In this document: positions 9,004-16,116 of the stretch, in pieces
How the letters are laid out: every line of letters begins with the position of its first letter
How positions within the stretch are numbered: position 1 is the first letter of the stretch
Assembly (NCBI GenBank): GCA_944384265.1
Contig: CALWSR010000028.1
Span: 1 to 41,991, forward strand
Source of the DNA: an uncultured Clostridia bacterium
Lineage (GTDB): Bacteria > Bacillota > Clostridia > Lachnospirales > Anaerotignaceae
Direction: 5' to 3'
Length of the DNA: 41,991 nt
Position numbers and translations under genes: made by a program
Notes under the pieces: generated by a model
Seen by the model: the letters and a program-made list of their open reading frames with translations, nothing else
What the model was told of the DNA's origin: nothing
Database searches by the model: none

Positions 9004-9720
9004 TCATTTGTTTCTTTTTAAAGCCTTTTTTAGCTTATCTTTAGAGGTATTTACAATTAACTCATCCGGAAAGCCTACCTTTTCCAGTAAAGCAGTGCAA
9101 TAGCTAAAATCTCCTATCAGTGTATAAAAATGAGCATCACTGCCCAATACAACAGGCACATCATATTTCATGGCATATTGTAATATTTGTTCTATCACAA
9201 CATCACTGCCCTTTCGGAATCCGTCCGGAACAAGTGAAGCATTGTTAATTTCAATTAAAGTTTCGGTTTTTTTGGCAGCCAATACAACCTCTTTTACATC
9301 AATGGGATATCTGGGGTCACCGGGATGCCCTAATATATCCACATAGGGATTTTCCATGGCTTTGATAGAAGCCCTTGTATTTTCTTCCTTTGTTCCAAAG
9401 GCAATGCATGGTGGATGTAAGCTGGCAATGGCAATATCTAATTTTTTTAATATATCTTCTTCTAAATCAATGTTGCCGTCATAATCCATAATGTTCAATT
9501 CTGCACCATGAAGCAGCTCTACTCCATGCAGATGATGAGGCAAAACATGATAATTTGTAAAAAAAGCTCTTGGTGCTGTATTTTTCATGCCGGGAGCATG
9601 GTCAGTCAGTGCAATGAGCTGAATGCCCTTTTCTTTTGCTGCTCTGGCATTTTCGTCTATGGTACTGTATGCGTGTTGACTGATGAGAGAATGGGTATGA
9701 ACATCTGCAACAAATTTCAT
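9004..9720 (-). CDS. PHP-domain phosphoesterase (YcdX-like)
   Basis: A 238-residue member of the PHP family of metal-dependent phosphoesterases. Metal ligands are visible as DVHTHS (residues 6-11), LTDHAPGM, the Glu in LHGAELNI, ASLHPP, LGHPGD and the C-terminal GSDAHF. This spread of His and Asp ligands fits the trinuclear YcdX-type phosphatase more than histidinol phosphatase or a polymerase PHP domain, but the substrate cannot be read from sequence. It sits between the recombinase (63 nt downstream of the recombinase stop) and yerC. A weak AAGAGATG ribosome-binding site precedes the ATG. Confidence 0.85.
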   Translation of the reverse strand: MKFVADVHTHSLISQHAYSTIDENARAAKEKGIQLIALTDHAPGMKNTAPRAFFTNYHVLPHHLHGVELLHGAELNIMDYDGNIDLEEDILKKLDIAIASLHPPCIAFGTKEENTRASIKAMENPYVDILGHPGDPRYPIDVKEVVLAAKKTETLIEINNASLVPDGFRKGSDVVIEQILQYAMKYDVPVVLGSDAHFYTLIGDFSYCTALLEKVGFPDELIVNTSKDKLKKALKRNK

Positions 9721-9782
9721 AAGTTTTCATCTCTTTTCAAAGTATATTTTTTACATAAGTATACCATGGTTTTCGTATATTT

Positions 9783-11324
9783 TCAAAACAAAAATGGGTT
9801 GGAAAAAGGAAAAATAATTTCAATTTCTTTTTGTTGCTTAATATAAATAGTATCTATAAAATATTGTATTAAAATACGGTCTATCAACAACTTTTCTGTA
9901 TTTTTATATTGTTTTTTTTCAGAATGTAATTGCTGTTTTAATTTTTTTAAGGCTTCTTCCTCTGTCATACAATATTGTGTCCATTCCTGTTCTGTTATCA
10001 TACCCTTTGAAAAAATTTGAAGCATTCTTTTTCTGCCTTGAGAATATTTTTTTTGTTGTTGCAGCAATTTTTTTTGTAATAGCTCCATACTATTTTTTTT
10101 TGCAGAGCATATTTCTTTTTCTTCTAAAAAAACAGAAAAAAATAGTTTTAATATATATTGTAATATATCAATCAACACATCCTCTCTTATGGTATGAGAA
10201 GAACAATCTATTTTAGGAGCATTTTTATAGGTACTGCAACGATAATAATAAATAGGTTCTCCCTTTGTATTTTTGCTATAACACCGATAAAGCGTTCTTT
10301 TACAGTCATAGCATTTTAAAAATCCTGAAAATAAGGATATATGATTTTCTCCCTTTGTTGTTTTTGTGTGTTTTTTCAGTAAGGATTGCACCTTTTCAAA
10401 CACTTCTTTTTCTATAATTGCTTCATGGGTTTTTTCTATTTTAATTTCTTTTCCCTTTTCAATAGCAACTTTTCTTTTTCTGCTTCCTTTTTCGTCCAAA
10501 ACTTTTATCATTTTGGTTTTTTTTTGCACCAAATTTCCTATATAAACCTCATTGGACAGTATTTTATGTATTGTGGAATAAGTCCATATATAAAAAGGAT
10601 AATTTTTTTGCGCAGGCTGATAAAGAGATTGATTTTTCTTTTTATATTCTGTGGGACAGTCAATGCCCTTTTCATTAAGATATACTGCAATATATTGCTT
10701 AGAATATCCCTCTAAAAACAGAGCATAAATTTTTTTTACTATTTTAGCAGCCGGTACATCTATAACCAAAAGATATTTATTGTTTTCATCCTTTTTATAG
10801 CCATAAGGTGCAAATGCTCCTACAAATTTACCGTCTTGTCTTTTTAAATCAAGATTCATGCAGACCTTTCTGGAAATATCAGCAGGATAAGTACTGTTTA
10901 ATACTGCCAAAAATCCCATTTTCAAGTCATCTATGCCATTTTGGGCATACAGACTGTCAAAGCCTTCTCCTAATGATACAAAGCGAATATCCAGCTTTTG
11001 TATATCATACCCTATAAATTTTAAAGCGTCTACCGAATCTCTGCTCAAACGAGAAAAATCTTTTACAATAATCATATTGATTTTTTTGTTTTTAGCATCT
11101 TCTAATAGCTGTTGATATGCAGGTCTGTCTGTAACAGTACCTGTTTTGCCATCATCAATATAATAATTGGTAATTTCAATCATATCCTCACTGTTTTTTA
11201 CATAGTTTTCAGCCAATCTTTTTTGATTTTCAATGCTTTCAGAGCAGGAATGTTTTTTTCTTTCCATATCTTCTTTGGATACTCTTGCATAAATGCCAGC
11301 TTTTCTTGGAATGCTGTCTTTCAT
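9783..11324 (-). CDS. Large serine site-specific recombinase of the intervening element
   Basis: A 513-residue recombinase. The N-terminal resolvase domain has the catalytic serine in GIYARVS and the helix motif VKDFSRLSRDSVDALKFIG. The recombinase domain follows (about 170-310, including YKKDENNKY and the region before PFYIWTYSTIHKILSNEVYIG). A zinc-ribbon lies at about 340-385 (CYDCKRTLYRC ... YYYRCSTYKN ... DCSSH), then a long coiled coil to the C-terminus, the usual layout of phage-type serine integrases. I place the start at ATG 11324 (MKDSIPRKAG), preceded by GGAGGGG. That ATG overlaps the TGA ending the deacetylase 5' fragment (ATGA), so translation is probably coupled to it. No excisionase gene was identified. 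Confidence 0.93.
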   Translation of the reverse strand: MKDSIPRKAGIYARVSKEDMERKKHSCSESIENQKRLAENYVKNSEDMIEITNYYIDDGKTGTVTDRPAYQQLLEDAKNKKINMIIVKDFSRLSRDSVDALKFIGYDIQKLDIRFVSLGEGFDSLYAQNGIDDLKMGFLAVLNSTYPADISRKVCMNLDLKRQDGKFVGAFAPYGYKKDENNKYLLVIDVPAAKIVKKIYALFLEGYSKQYIAVYLNEKGIDCPTEYKKKNQSLYQPAQKNYPFYIWTYSTIHKILSNEVYIGNLVQKKTKMIKVLDEKGSRKRKVAIEKGKEIKIEKTHEAIIEKEVFEKVQSLLKKHTKTTKGENHISLFSGFLKCYDCKRTLYRCYSKNTKGEPIYYYRCSTYKNAPKIDCSSHTIREDVLIDILQYILKLFFSVFLEEKEICSAKKNSMELLQKKLLQQQKKYSQGRKRMLQIFSKGMITEQEWTQYCMTEEEALKKLKQQLHSEKKQYKNTEKLLIDRILIQYFIDTIYIKQQKEIEIIFPFSNPFLF

Positions 11325-11560
11325 AGTATTCCCCTCCGTACCATTCTGCCGGCAGCCCACGCTGCATCAAAACTAATGGAAACTTTTTTTTCAGGGGTGT
11401 CTACACAATAAATAGGCAGCTTTCTTTCCTGCTCTGCTACATGAAAAACAGATTGAACGCTTTCTGGAATCATATGTACAGCCAGAGCAAATGCTGCAAT
11501 CCCTCCTATAACACATAATATTTTTTTCTTTGTTACTACAATAGATTTTATGAGTTTCAT
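11321..11560 (-). CDS. 5' part of the interrupted pdaB-like polysaccharide deacetylase
   Basis: The start ATG (11560) lies 8 nt after AGGAGG. The first 68 codons are deacetylase: a membrane anchor (residues about 10-31), then ERKLPIYCVDTPEKKVSISF and DAAW, where the Asp is the expected catalytic base of the NodB fold. At TGGG (11356-11359) the frame enters element DNA, adds AAGRMVRRGIL and stops at TGA (11321-11323). That stop overlaps the recombinase ATG. The expected continuation GADDT is found in the fragment at 1-344 in the same phase. Family members are about 230-260 residues; the two parts in the window total 181, with the rest beyond the edge. Confidence 0.85.
   Translation of the reverse strand: MKLIKSIVVTKKKILCVIGGIAAFALAVHMIPESVQSVFHVAEQERKLPIYCVDTPEKKVSISFDAAWAAGRMVRRGIL
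11336..11366 (-). other. attL-like recombination site
   Basis: On the minus strand: TGCAGCG, core TGGG (11356-11359), CTGCCGGCAGAA, then the arm TGGTACGG (11336-11343). The arm overlaps the region just before the recombinase ribosome-binding site. It pairs with attR at 336-366, and hypothetical circle closure gives a 46-bp imperfect dyad centred on TG of the core. Confidence 0.75.
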
Positions 11561-11577
11561 AATCATAACCTCCTGCA

Positions 11578-11605
11578 ATAGAATGCTTTCTTTTTCAATA
11601 TATTC
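11578..11605 (-). promoter_or_regulatory. Candidate sporulation (sigma-E-like) promoter of the interrupted gene and recombinase
   Basis: On the minus strand GAATATA (-35 region), 13 bp, then CATTCTAT (-10 region) resembles the sigma-E consensus (KMATATT ... CATACAHT). The predicted transcript would begin almost on the ribosome-binding site (11569-11574), which is awkward, so this is tentative. A canonical sigma-A pair with correct spacing was not seen here. Confidence 0.3.
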
Positions 11606-11650
11606 TAAATGCTATTATAATTATGTTTTTTTTCAATATACCACATGAAA

Positions 11651-11672
11651 AAAGCTCCCTTTTAGGAGCTTT
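11651..11672 (-). terminator. Terminator of the CNNM/CBS gene
   Basis: On the minus strand AAAGCTCC, a 6-nt loop and GGAGCTTT are followed by TTTT, 17 nt after the stop at 11689. It insulates the interrupted deacetylase gene from upstream transcription. Confidence 0.85.
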
Positions 11673-11688
11673 CAAAAAGTTTGTTTTT

Positions 11689-12936
11689 TTAATTTGTGTA
11701 AATACGAAGCTTTTCAATTCTGTTTTTGTCAACAGCTTCTACTACAATTTTCATGCCATCTGTTTCTACAATTTCTCCCCCATCGGGTAATGTACCAAGT
11801 ATTCCAATTACATACCCTCCTATGGTATCAAAATCCTCTGATTCCAATCGTAAACCTATCATTTCGTTTACATCCTCTAATCTGGTAGAGCCATCTACAA
11901 TAAATTCATCTTCTTTGACCACTTCTATTTCCTGCTCTTGTTCATCATATTCATCTGCGATATCTCCCACAATTTCTTCTACCATATCCTCTATGGTAAC
12001 AAAACCAGAAGTGCCGCCATATTCATCCAATATAATTGCCGCCGGAATTCGATTGCTTCGCATTTCTGAAAAAAGCTCTGAAATAGATTTGCTTTCATAG
12101 GTAAAAAACGGTTCTCTCATATATTCTGTAATTTTAAAGTTTTTTTCATCTATGAATATAATATCCTTTACATATAAAATGCCTACAATATTATCCACGC
12201 TTTCATGATAAACAGGCAATCTGGAAAAACGCTCTTCTTTAAATATTGCAACAATTTCGTCATATGTTGTGTCATCTTCTACACAAACCATATCGGTACG
12301 GGGTGTCATGACATCCTTAGCTTTTGAATCTCCAAAATCAAACACATTGTTAATCATGCGGCGTTCGTCTACTTCCAACACACCTTCTTCATGGCTGACG
12401 TTTACCATAGTTTTCAGCTCAGCTTCTGTAATGGTCAATGTTTTTTCAGTAACATTTCCTCCCAAAAGCCTTATCAAACCATTGGTGATGACATTGAGTA
12501 TTTTTACCACAGGTGTTAATATGACTACAATGCCTGAAATCATTTTGACCACACGAAAGGATATTTTTTCAGAATTTTGTGCTGCCAACGTTTTTGGTGT
12601 AATTTCACCAAATATCAGTATGATAATGGTAATCACCATTGTGGCTGCTCCCACACCGGATTGCCCGCCTAACATAGATACAGCAATCATGGTTGTAAGA
12701 GATGCCGCCGCATTGTTGACAAGATTATTTCCTATCAATATAGAGCTTAAAAGCTTATTGGGATTATTCACTAGCTTTTGGATTTTATCAGCATTTTTTA
12801 CATTTTCTTCCACCATATTACGTAATCGTATTTTGCTTAAAGAGGTTAATGCAGTTTCAGATGCTGAAAAAAATGCTGAACCAGCTATCAGAAGTATTAA
12901 AATTATTATAAGCCACCAACTACCGGGGTCTTCCAC
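11689..12936 (-). CDS. CNNM/HlyC-CorC family membrane protein with paired CBS domains
   Basis: A 415-residue protein. The N-terminal CNNM domain (about 1-190) has four hydrophobic segments and the typical FFSASETALTSLSKIRLRN motif. A CBS pair follows (about 205-330, with VMTPRTDMVCVEDD and ILDEYGGTSGFVTIEDMVEE). A CorC/HlyC transporter-associated domain closes the protein (about 340-415, GLRLESEDFDTIGGYV). Family members are implicated in Mg2+ or other divalent cation transport or sensing; a haemolysin role is a historic label. The start is GTG at 12936 after GGGGAG. It appears monocistronic, ending at the terminator at 11651. Confidence 0.9.
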   Translation of the reverse strand: MEDPGSWWLIIILILLIAGSAFFSASETALTSLSKIRLRNMVEENVKNADKIQKLVNNPNKLLSSILIGNNLVNNAAASLTTMIAVSMLGGQSGVGAATMVITIIILIFGEITPKTLAAQNSEKISFRVVKMISGIVVILTPVVKILNVITNGLIRLLGGNVTEKTLTITEAELKTMVNVSHEEGVLEVDERRMINNVFDFGDSKAKDVMTPRTDMVCVEDDTTYDEIVAIFKEERFSRLPVYHESVDNIVGILYVKDIIFIDEKNFKITEYMREPFFTYESKSISELFSEMRSNRIPAAIILDEYGGTSGFVTIEDMVEEIVGDIADEYDEQEQEIEVVKEDEFIVDGSTRLEDVNEMIGLRLESEDFDTIGGYVIGILGTLPDGGEIVETDGMKIVVEAVDKNRIEKLRIYTN

Positions 12937-13024
12937 TCAAATCACACTCCCCAAAATATAAAATAATAAACTGTGTATATTGTAATACATTATATCAGAA
13001 AATGAACTGCAATGCAAATAAAAA

Positions 13025-14200
13025 CTATTTTCTGGCAATTCCTGTATCAATGGCTGCCTGAGCCACTGCCTTTGCAATGGCAGGAGCCACTCTTTTGTCA
13101 AAAGGAGAAGGTATCACATAATCCTCTCTCAATTCCTCCCTTGGTATCAAATCTGCAATGGCATAGGCAGCCGCCAGCTTCATTTCTTCATTGATATCTG
13201 TTGCCTGCACATCTAATGCACCTCTGAAAATGCCGGGAAAAGCCAATACATTGTTAATTTGATTTGGATAATCAGAACGACCGGAGCAAGCCACTTTTGC
13301 ACCTGCTTTTTTGGCTTCATGGGGAAATATCTCCGGCACAGGGTTTGCCATAGCAAAAACAACAGGGTCTTTTGCCATGGTTTGAATCATTTCCGGTGTC
13401 AATAAATTAGGCCCTGATACACCAATAAATACATCTGCTCCTACAATGACTTCTTTTAATGCTCCTTTTTTCCTTTTGGGATTTGTAATGCGAGAAAGCT
13501 CTGTAAATGCAGCGTTTTCATAATTTTCATCTGCATGAATGGCTCCGTTTCTGTCGCAAAGAACAATATCATTGATGCCGCTTTGTAAAAGCAGCTTTGC
13601 TATGGCCGTTCCTGCACTGCCTGCACCGGAAATCACAACAGAAACCTCTGTTTCTTTTTTTGCTACCAAGCGCAAGGCATTTTTTAATCCTGCAAGCACC
13701 ACAACGGCTGTACCATGTTGGTCATCATGAAAAATAGGAATATCTGTCACTTCTTTTAATTTTTTTTCAATTTCAAAGCATCTTGGAGCAGAGATATCTT
13801 CTAAATTGATGCCGCCAAAGCTTCCTGCAAACAGACTGATTGCTTTTACAATTTCATCCACATCTTTAGAACGGATACAAAGAGGAATGGCATCAATGTC
13901 TGCAAAGCATTTAAACAATGCCGCTTTTCCTTCCATAACAGGCATACCTGCCTCTGGGCCAATGTCCCCTAGCCCCAATATTGCTGTACCATCTGTGATG
14001 ACAGCAACTGTATTCCATCTTCTAGTCAGTTCAAAAGAAAGATGAGGCTCTTTTTGTATGGCAATACAGGGCTGTGCCACTCCCGGGGTATAGGCAATGG
14101 AAAGCTCATCATTGTTTGTTATGTTTGCTCTGCTGATTACCTCTATTTTTCCACGCCATGCCTTATGGGCGTCTAATGCTTTTTGTTTCAGATTCTCCAT
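13025..14200 (-). CDS. NAD(P)-dependent malic enzyme
   Basis: A 391-residue short bacterial malic enzyme that converts malate to pyruvate and CO2 with reduction of NAD(P). The N-terminal malic domain has the conserved SIAYTPGVAQPC segment (about 33-44), GTAILGLGDIGPEAGMPVME and the metal-binding DDQHGTA. The Rossmann domain has GAGSAGTAI (about 197-205) and AMANPVPEIFP. Length is normal. It starts 3 nt after the ABC-F stop and is probably cotranscribed with it. It supplies pyruvate and reducing power; the cofactor preference is not resolved. Confidence 0.92.
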   Translation of the reverse strand: MENLKQKALDAHKAWRGKIEVISRANITNNDELSIAYTPGVAQPCIAIQKEPHLSFELTRRWNTVAVITDGTAILGLGDIGPEAGMPVMEGKAALFKCFADIDAIPLCIRSKDVDEIVKAISLFAGSFGGINLEDISAPRCFEIEKKLKEVTDIPIFHDDQHGTAVVVLAGLKNALRLVAKKETEVSVVISGAGSAGTAIAKLLLQSGINDIVLCDRNGAIHADENYENAAFTELSRITNPKRKKGALKEVIVGADVFIGVSGPNLLTPEMIQTMAKDPVVFAMANPVPEIFPHEAKKAGAKVACSGRSDYPNQINNVLAFPGIFRGALDVQATDINEEMKLAAAYAIADLIPREELREDYVIPSPFDKRVAPAIAKAVAQAAIDTGIARK

Positions 14201-14203
14201 TTT

Positions 14204-16102
14204 TTATGACTCCTTTTTTTGATTTTCAATTTCTTCTGCCAATTCACTTAAATAAATCCAGCGTTCCATAGCTTTTTCCAATTCCTGTTCTGCCAGTTCT
14301 TTTTGTTGTGTGATTTCTTGTAATTTGACATAATCACTGGCGGCTTCCCCTTCCTCTTTTTGTAGCCTTTCCAGTTTTTGCTCCAAATTTTGTATACTGT
14401 CTCCAATGTTTTCATATTCTCTTTGGTCGTTATAAGACATTTTTTTTGCTCTTTGTGTTTTATTTTTGGCAGGCTGCTTTTTGGGCAGTTTTTCTAAAAC
14501 AGCTTCTTGCTGTTGTGCCTTTTGCTTGTAATCACTGTATCCCCCTTCATATTGGGTTATGATGCCATTTTGTTCAAAAGCAAATATTCTGTCTGCCATT
14601 TTGTCCAAAAAATATCTGTCATGGGATACTGTGACAACAGCTCCGGAAAATGTATCCAAATAATTTTCAAGTATGGTCAATGTCTGTATATCCAAATCAT
14701 TTGTAGGTTCATCTAAAAACAATATATTTGGTGCATCCATCAATATTTTCAACAAATATAGTCTTCTTTTTTCTCCTCCGGAAAGCATGGAAATCGGTCC
14801 CCTTTGCATATCCGCAGGAAAAAGAAATCTTTCAAGCATTTGAGAGGCAGAAATTCTGCCGTCTGCCGTAGGCACATATTCTGCTACATCTTTGATATAT
14901 TCAATCACACTTAGGCTTTCGTCCATATTGTCATTTTCCTGAGAAAACACAGCAATTTTAACTGTATCGCCAATTTCCACACTGCCGCTGTCAGGCTTTA
15001 ATACACCTGAGAGCATTTTAATGAGTGTAGATTTTCCGCAGCCATTTTTTCCTACAATGCCAATTCTGTCATGATGTAATATAATATAGCTAAAATCACG
15101 GATATAGATTTTAGATTCATATTTTTTAGAAATATGCTCTGCAATAATTGTTTTTTTGCCCAAGCGGGAGGATGGAGCGCTGATTTCAATACCACTTCTT
15201 TGCTCCGGTGCTTTTTGGGAAGCAATTTCTTCAAAACGCTGTAATCTGGCTTTTTGTTTTGTACTTCTTGCCTGTGCGCCTCGTCTTACCCATTCCAGCT
15301 CTGTACGCAAAAAATTTTGCCTTTTTCTTTCACCTGCTTGCTCCAATTCTTCTCTTTCTGCTTTTAATTCCAAATATTTGCTGTAATTGCCTTCGTAAGG
15401 ATATAGCTTTCCTCTTTCCAGTTCTATGGTTCTATTTGCAATTCTGTCTAAAAAATATCTGTCATGAGTGACCATAAGCAATGCCTTTGTATAACGAGAA
15501 AGGTGTTTTTCCAGCCACTCCACTGTATCGTTGTCAATATGGTTTGTAGGCTCATCCAATATCAGCAAATCAACAGGGGAAATCAATGCCCTTGCAAGGG
15601 CCACTCTTTTTCTTTCTCCTCCGGAAAGCTGAGATACTTCTTGTTGAAACTTTGTGATGCCCAGCTTTGTTAATATGGTTTTTGCCTCACTTTCCAATGA
15701 CCAGGCCTTTGCTTTATCCATTTGCTCTGTCAAAAATGCCAGTTGCTTTTGCCAATAGGTATCCAAAGGGTTTTCTGTGCTTTTTGCAAGTGCCGCCTCA
15801 TATTCCTTCACCAGCTTCATCACTTTGTCATCGCTTTCAAATACCTGCTGTAACACTGTCCCTTTTGTATAAAAATGGGGTGTCTGTGGAAGATAACCTA
15901 TTTGTAAACCATTCATTTTGACAATTTCACCGCTGTCAGCTTTTTCCACACCAGCCACAATTTTTAACAATGTGGATTTTCCTGTACCGTTGACGCCAAT
16001 TATGCCGATTTTATCCCCTTGATTGATACCAAATGTAATGTCGTCAAAAAGCACTCTATCCCCAAAGCTTTTGTGCAGCTTTTCTGCCGTCAAAAGATTC
16101 AT
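14204..16102 (-). CDS. ABC-F family ATPase (Uup/YdiF-like)
   Basis: A 632-residue soluble protein with two ABC domains and no membrane segments. Domain 1 has Walker A GVNGTGKST (about 37-45), signature LSGGERKRVALARAL and Walker B LLILDEPTNHID. The linker (about 240-310) is the charged ABC_tran_Xtn region. Domain 2 has GKNGCGKST, signature LSGGEKRRLYLLKIL and LFLDEPTNDLD. A C-terminal coiled coil (about 530-632) resembles the Uup DNA-binding tail. ABC-F proteins act on the ribosome, either as translation factors or as antibiotic protection proteins. The Uup-like tail and plain linker favour a housekeeping translation role, but resistance cannot be excluded. Confidence 0.9.
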   Translation of the reverse strand: MNLLTAEKLHKSFGDRVLFDDITFGINQGDKIGIIGVNGTGKSTLLKIVAGVEKADSGEIVKMNGLQIGYLPQTPHFYTKGTVLQQVFESDDKVMKLVKEYEAALAKSTENPLDTYWQKQLAFLTEQMDKAKAWSLESEAKTILTKLGITKFQQEVSQLSGGERKRVALARALISPVDLLILDEPTNHIDNDTVEWLEKHLSRYTKALLMVTHDRYFLDRIANRTIELERGKLYPYEGNYSKYLELKAEREELEQAGERKRQNFLRTELEWVRRGAQARSTKQKARLQRFEEIASQKAPEQRSGIEISAPSSRLGKKTIIAEHISKKYESKIYIRDFSYIILHHDRIGIVGKNGCGKSTLIKMLSGVLKPDSGSVEIGDTVKIAVFSQENDNMDESLSVIEYIKDVAEYVPTADGRISASQMLERFLFPADMQRGPISMLSGGEKRRLYLLKILMDAPNILFLDEPTNDLDIQTLTILENYLDTFSGAVVTVSHDRYFLDKMADRIFAFEQNGIITQYEGGYSDYKQKAQQQEAVLEKLPKKQPAKNKTQRAKKMSYNDQREYENIGDSIQNLEQKLERLQKEEGEAASDYVKLQEITQQKELAEQELEKAMERWIYLSELAEEIENQKKES

Positions 16103-16116
16103 CCTCTCTCTCTCCT

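Larger units (their letters stand above)
341..11359. mobile_element. 11,015-bp serine-recombinase intervening element interrupting the pdaB-like gene
   Basis: The element is bounded by directly oriented attL (core 11356-11359) and attR (core 341-344). Precise recombination between the TGGG cores would release an 11,015-bp circle and restore the deacetylase frame. A large serine recombinase lies just inside attL. Joining the inner arms gives CCGTACCA-14nt-TGGG-12nt-TGGTACGG, a dyad typical of serine-integrase attP sites. The contents are unlike a phage: recombinase, PHP phosphoesterase, yerC, pcrA, ligA, a stalk-domain protein, an unknown protein and a MATE gene with an FMN riboswitch. The yerC-pcrA-ligA order matches the conserved Firmicutes chromosomal order, so these look like host genes captured inside the element. 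Excision itself is inferred from sequence. Confidence 0.75.

Noticed and set aside
345..11355. Element as a prophage
   Set aside because: No capsid, tail, terminase or lysis genes; apart from the recombinase the content is host-like.
12269..12961. Long plus-strand open frame opposite the CNNM/CBS gene
   Set aside because: It is low-complexity Ser/Thr-rich translation antisense to a well-supported gene and has no recognisable domain.
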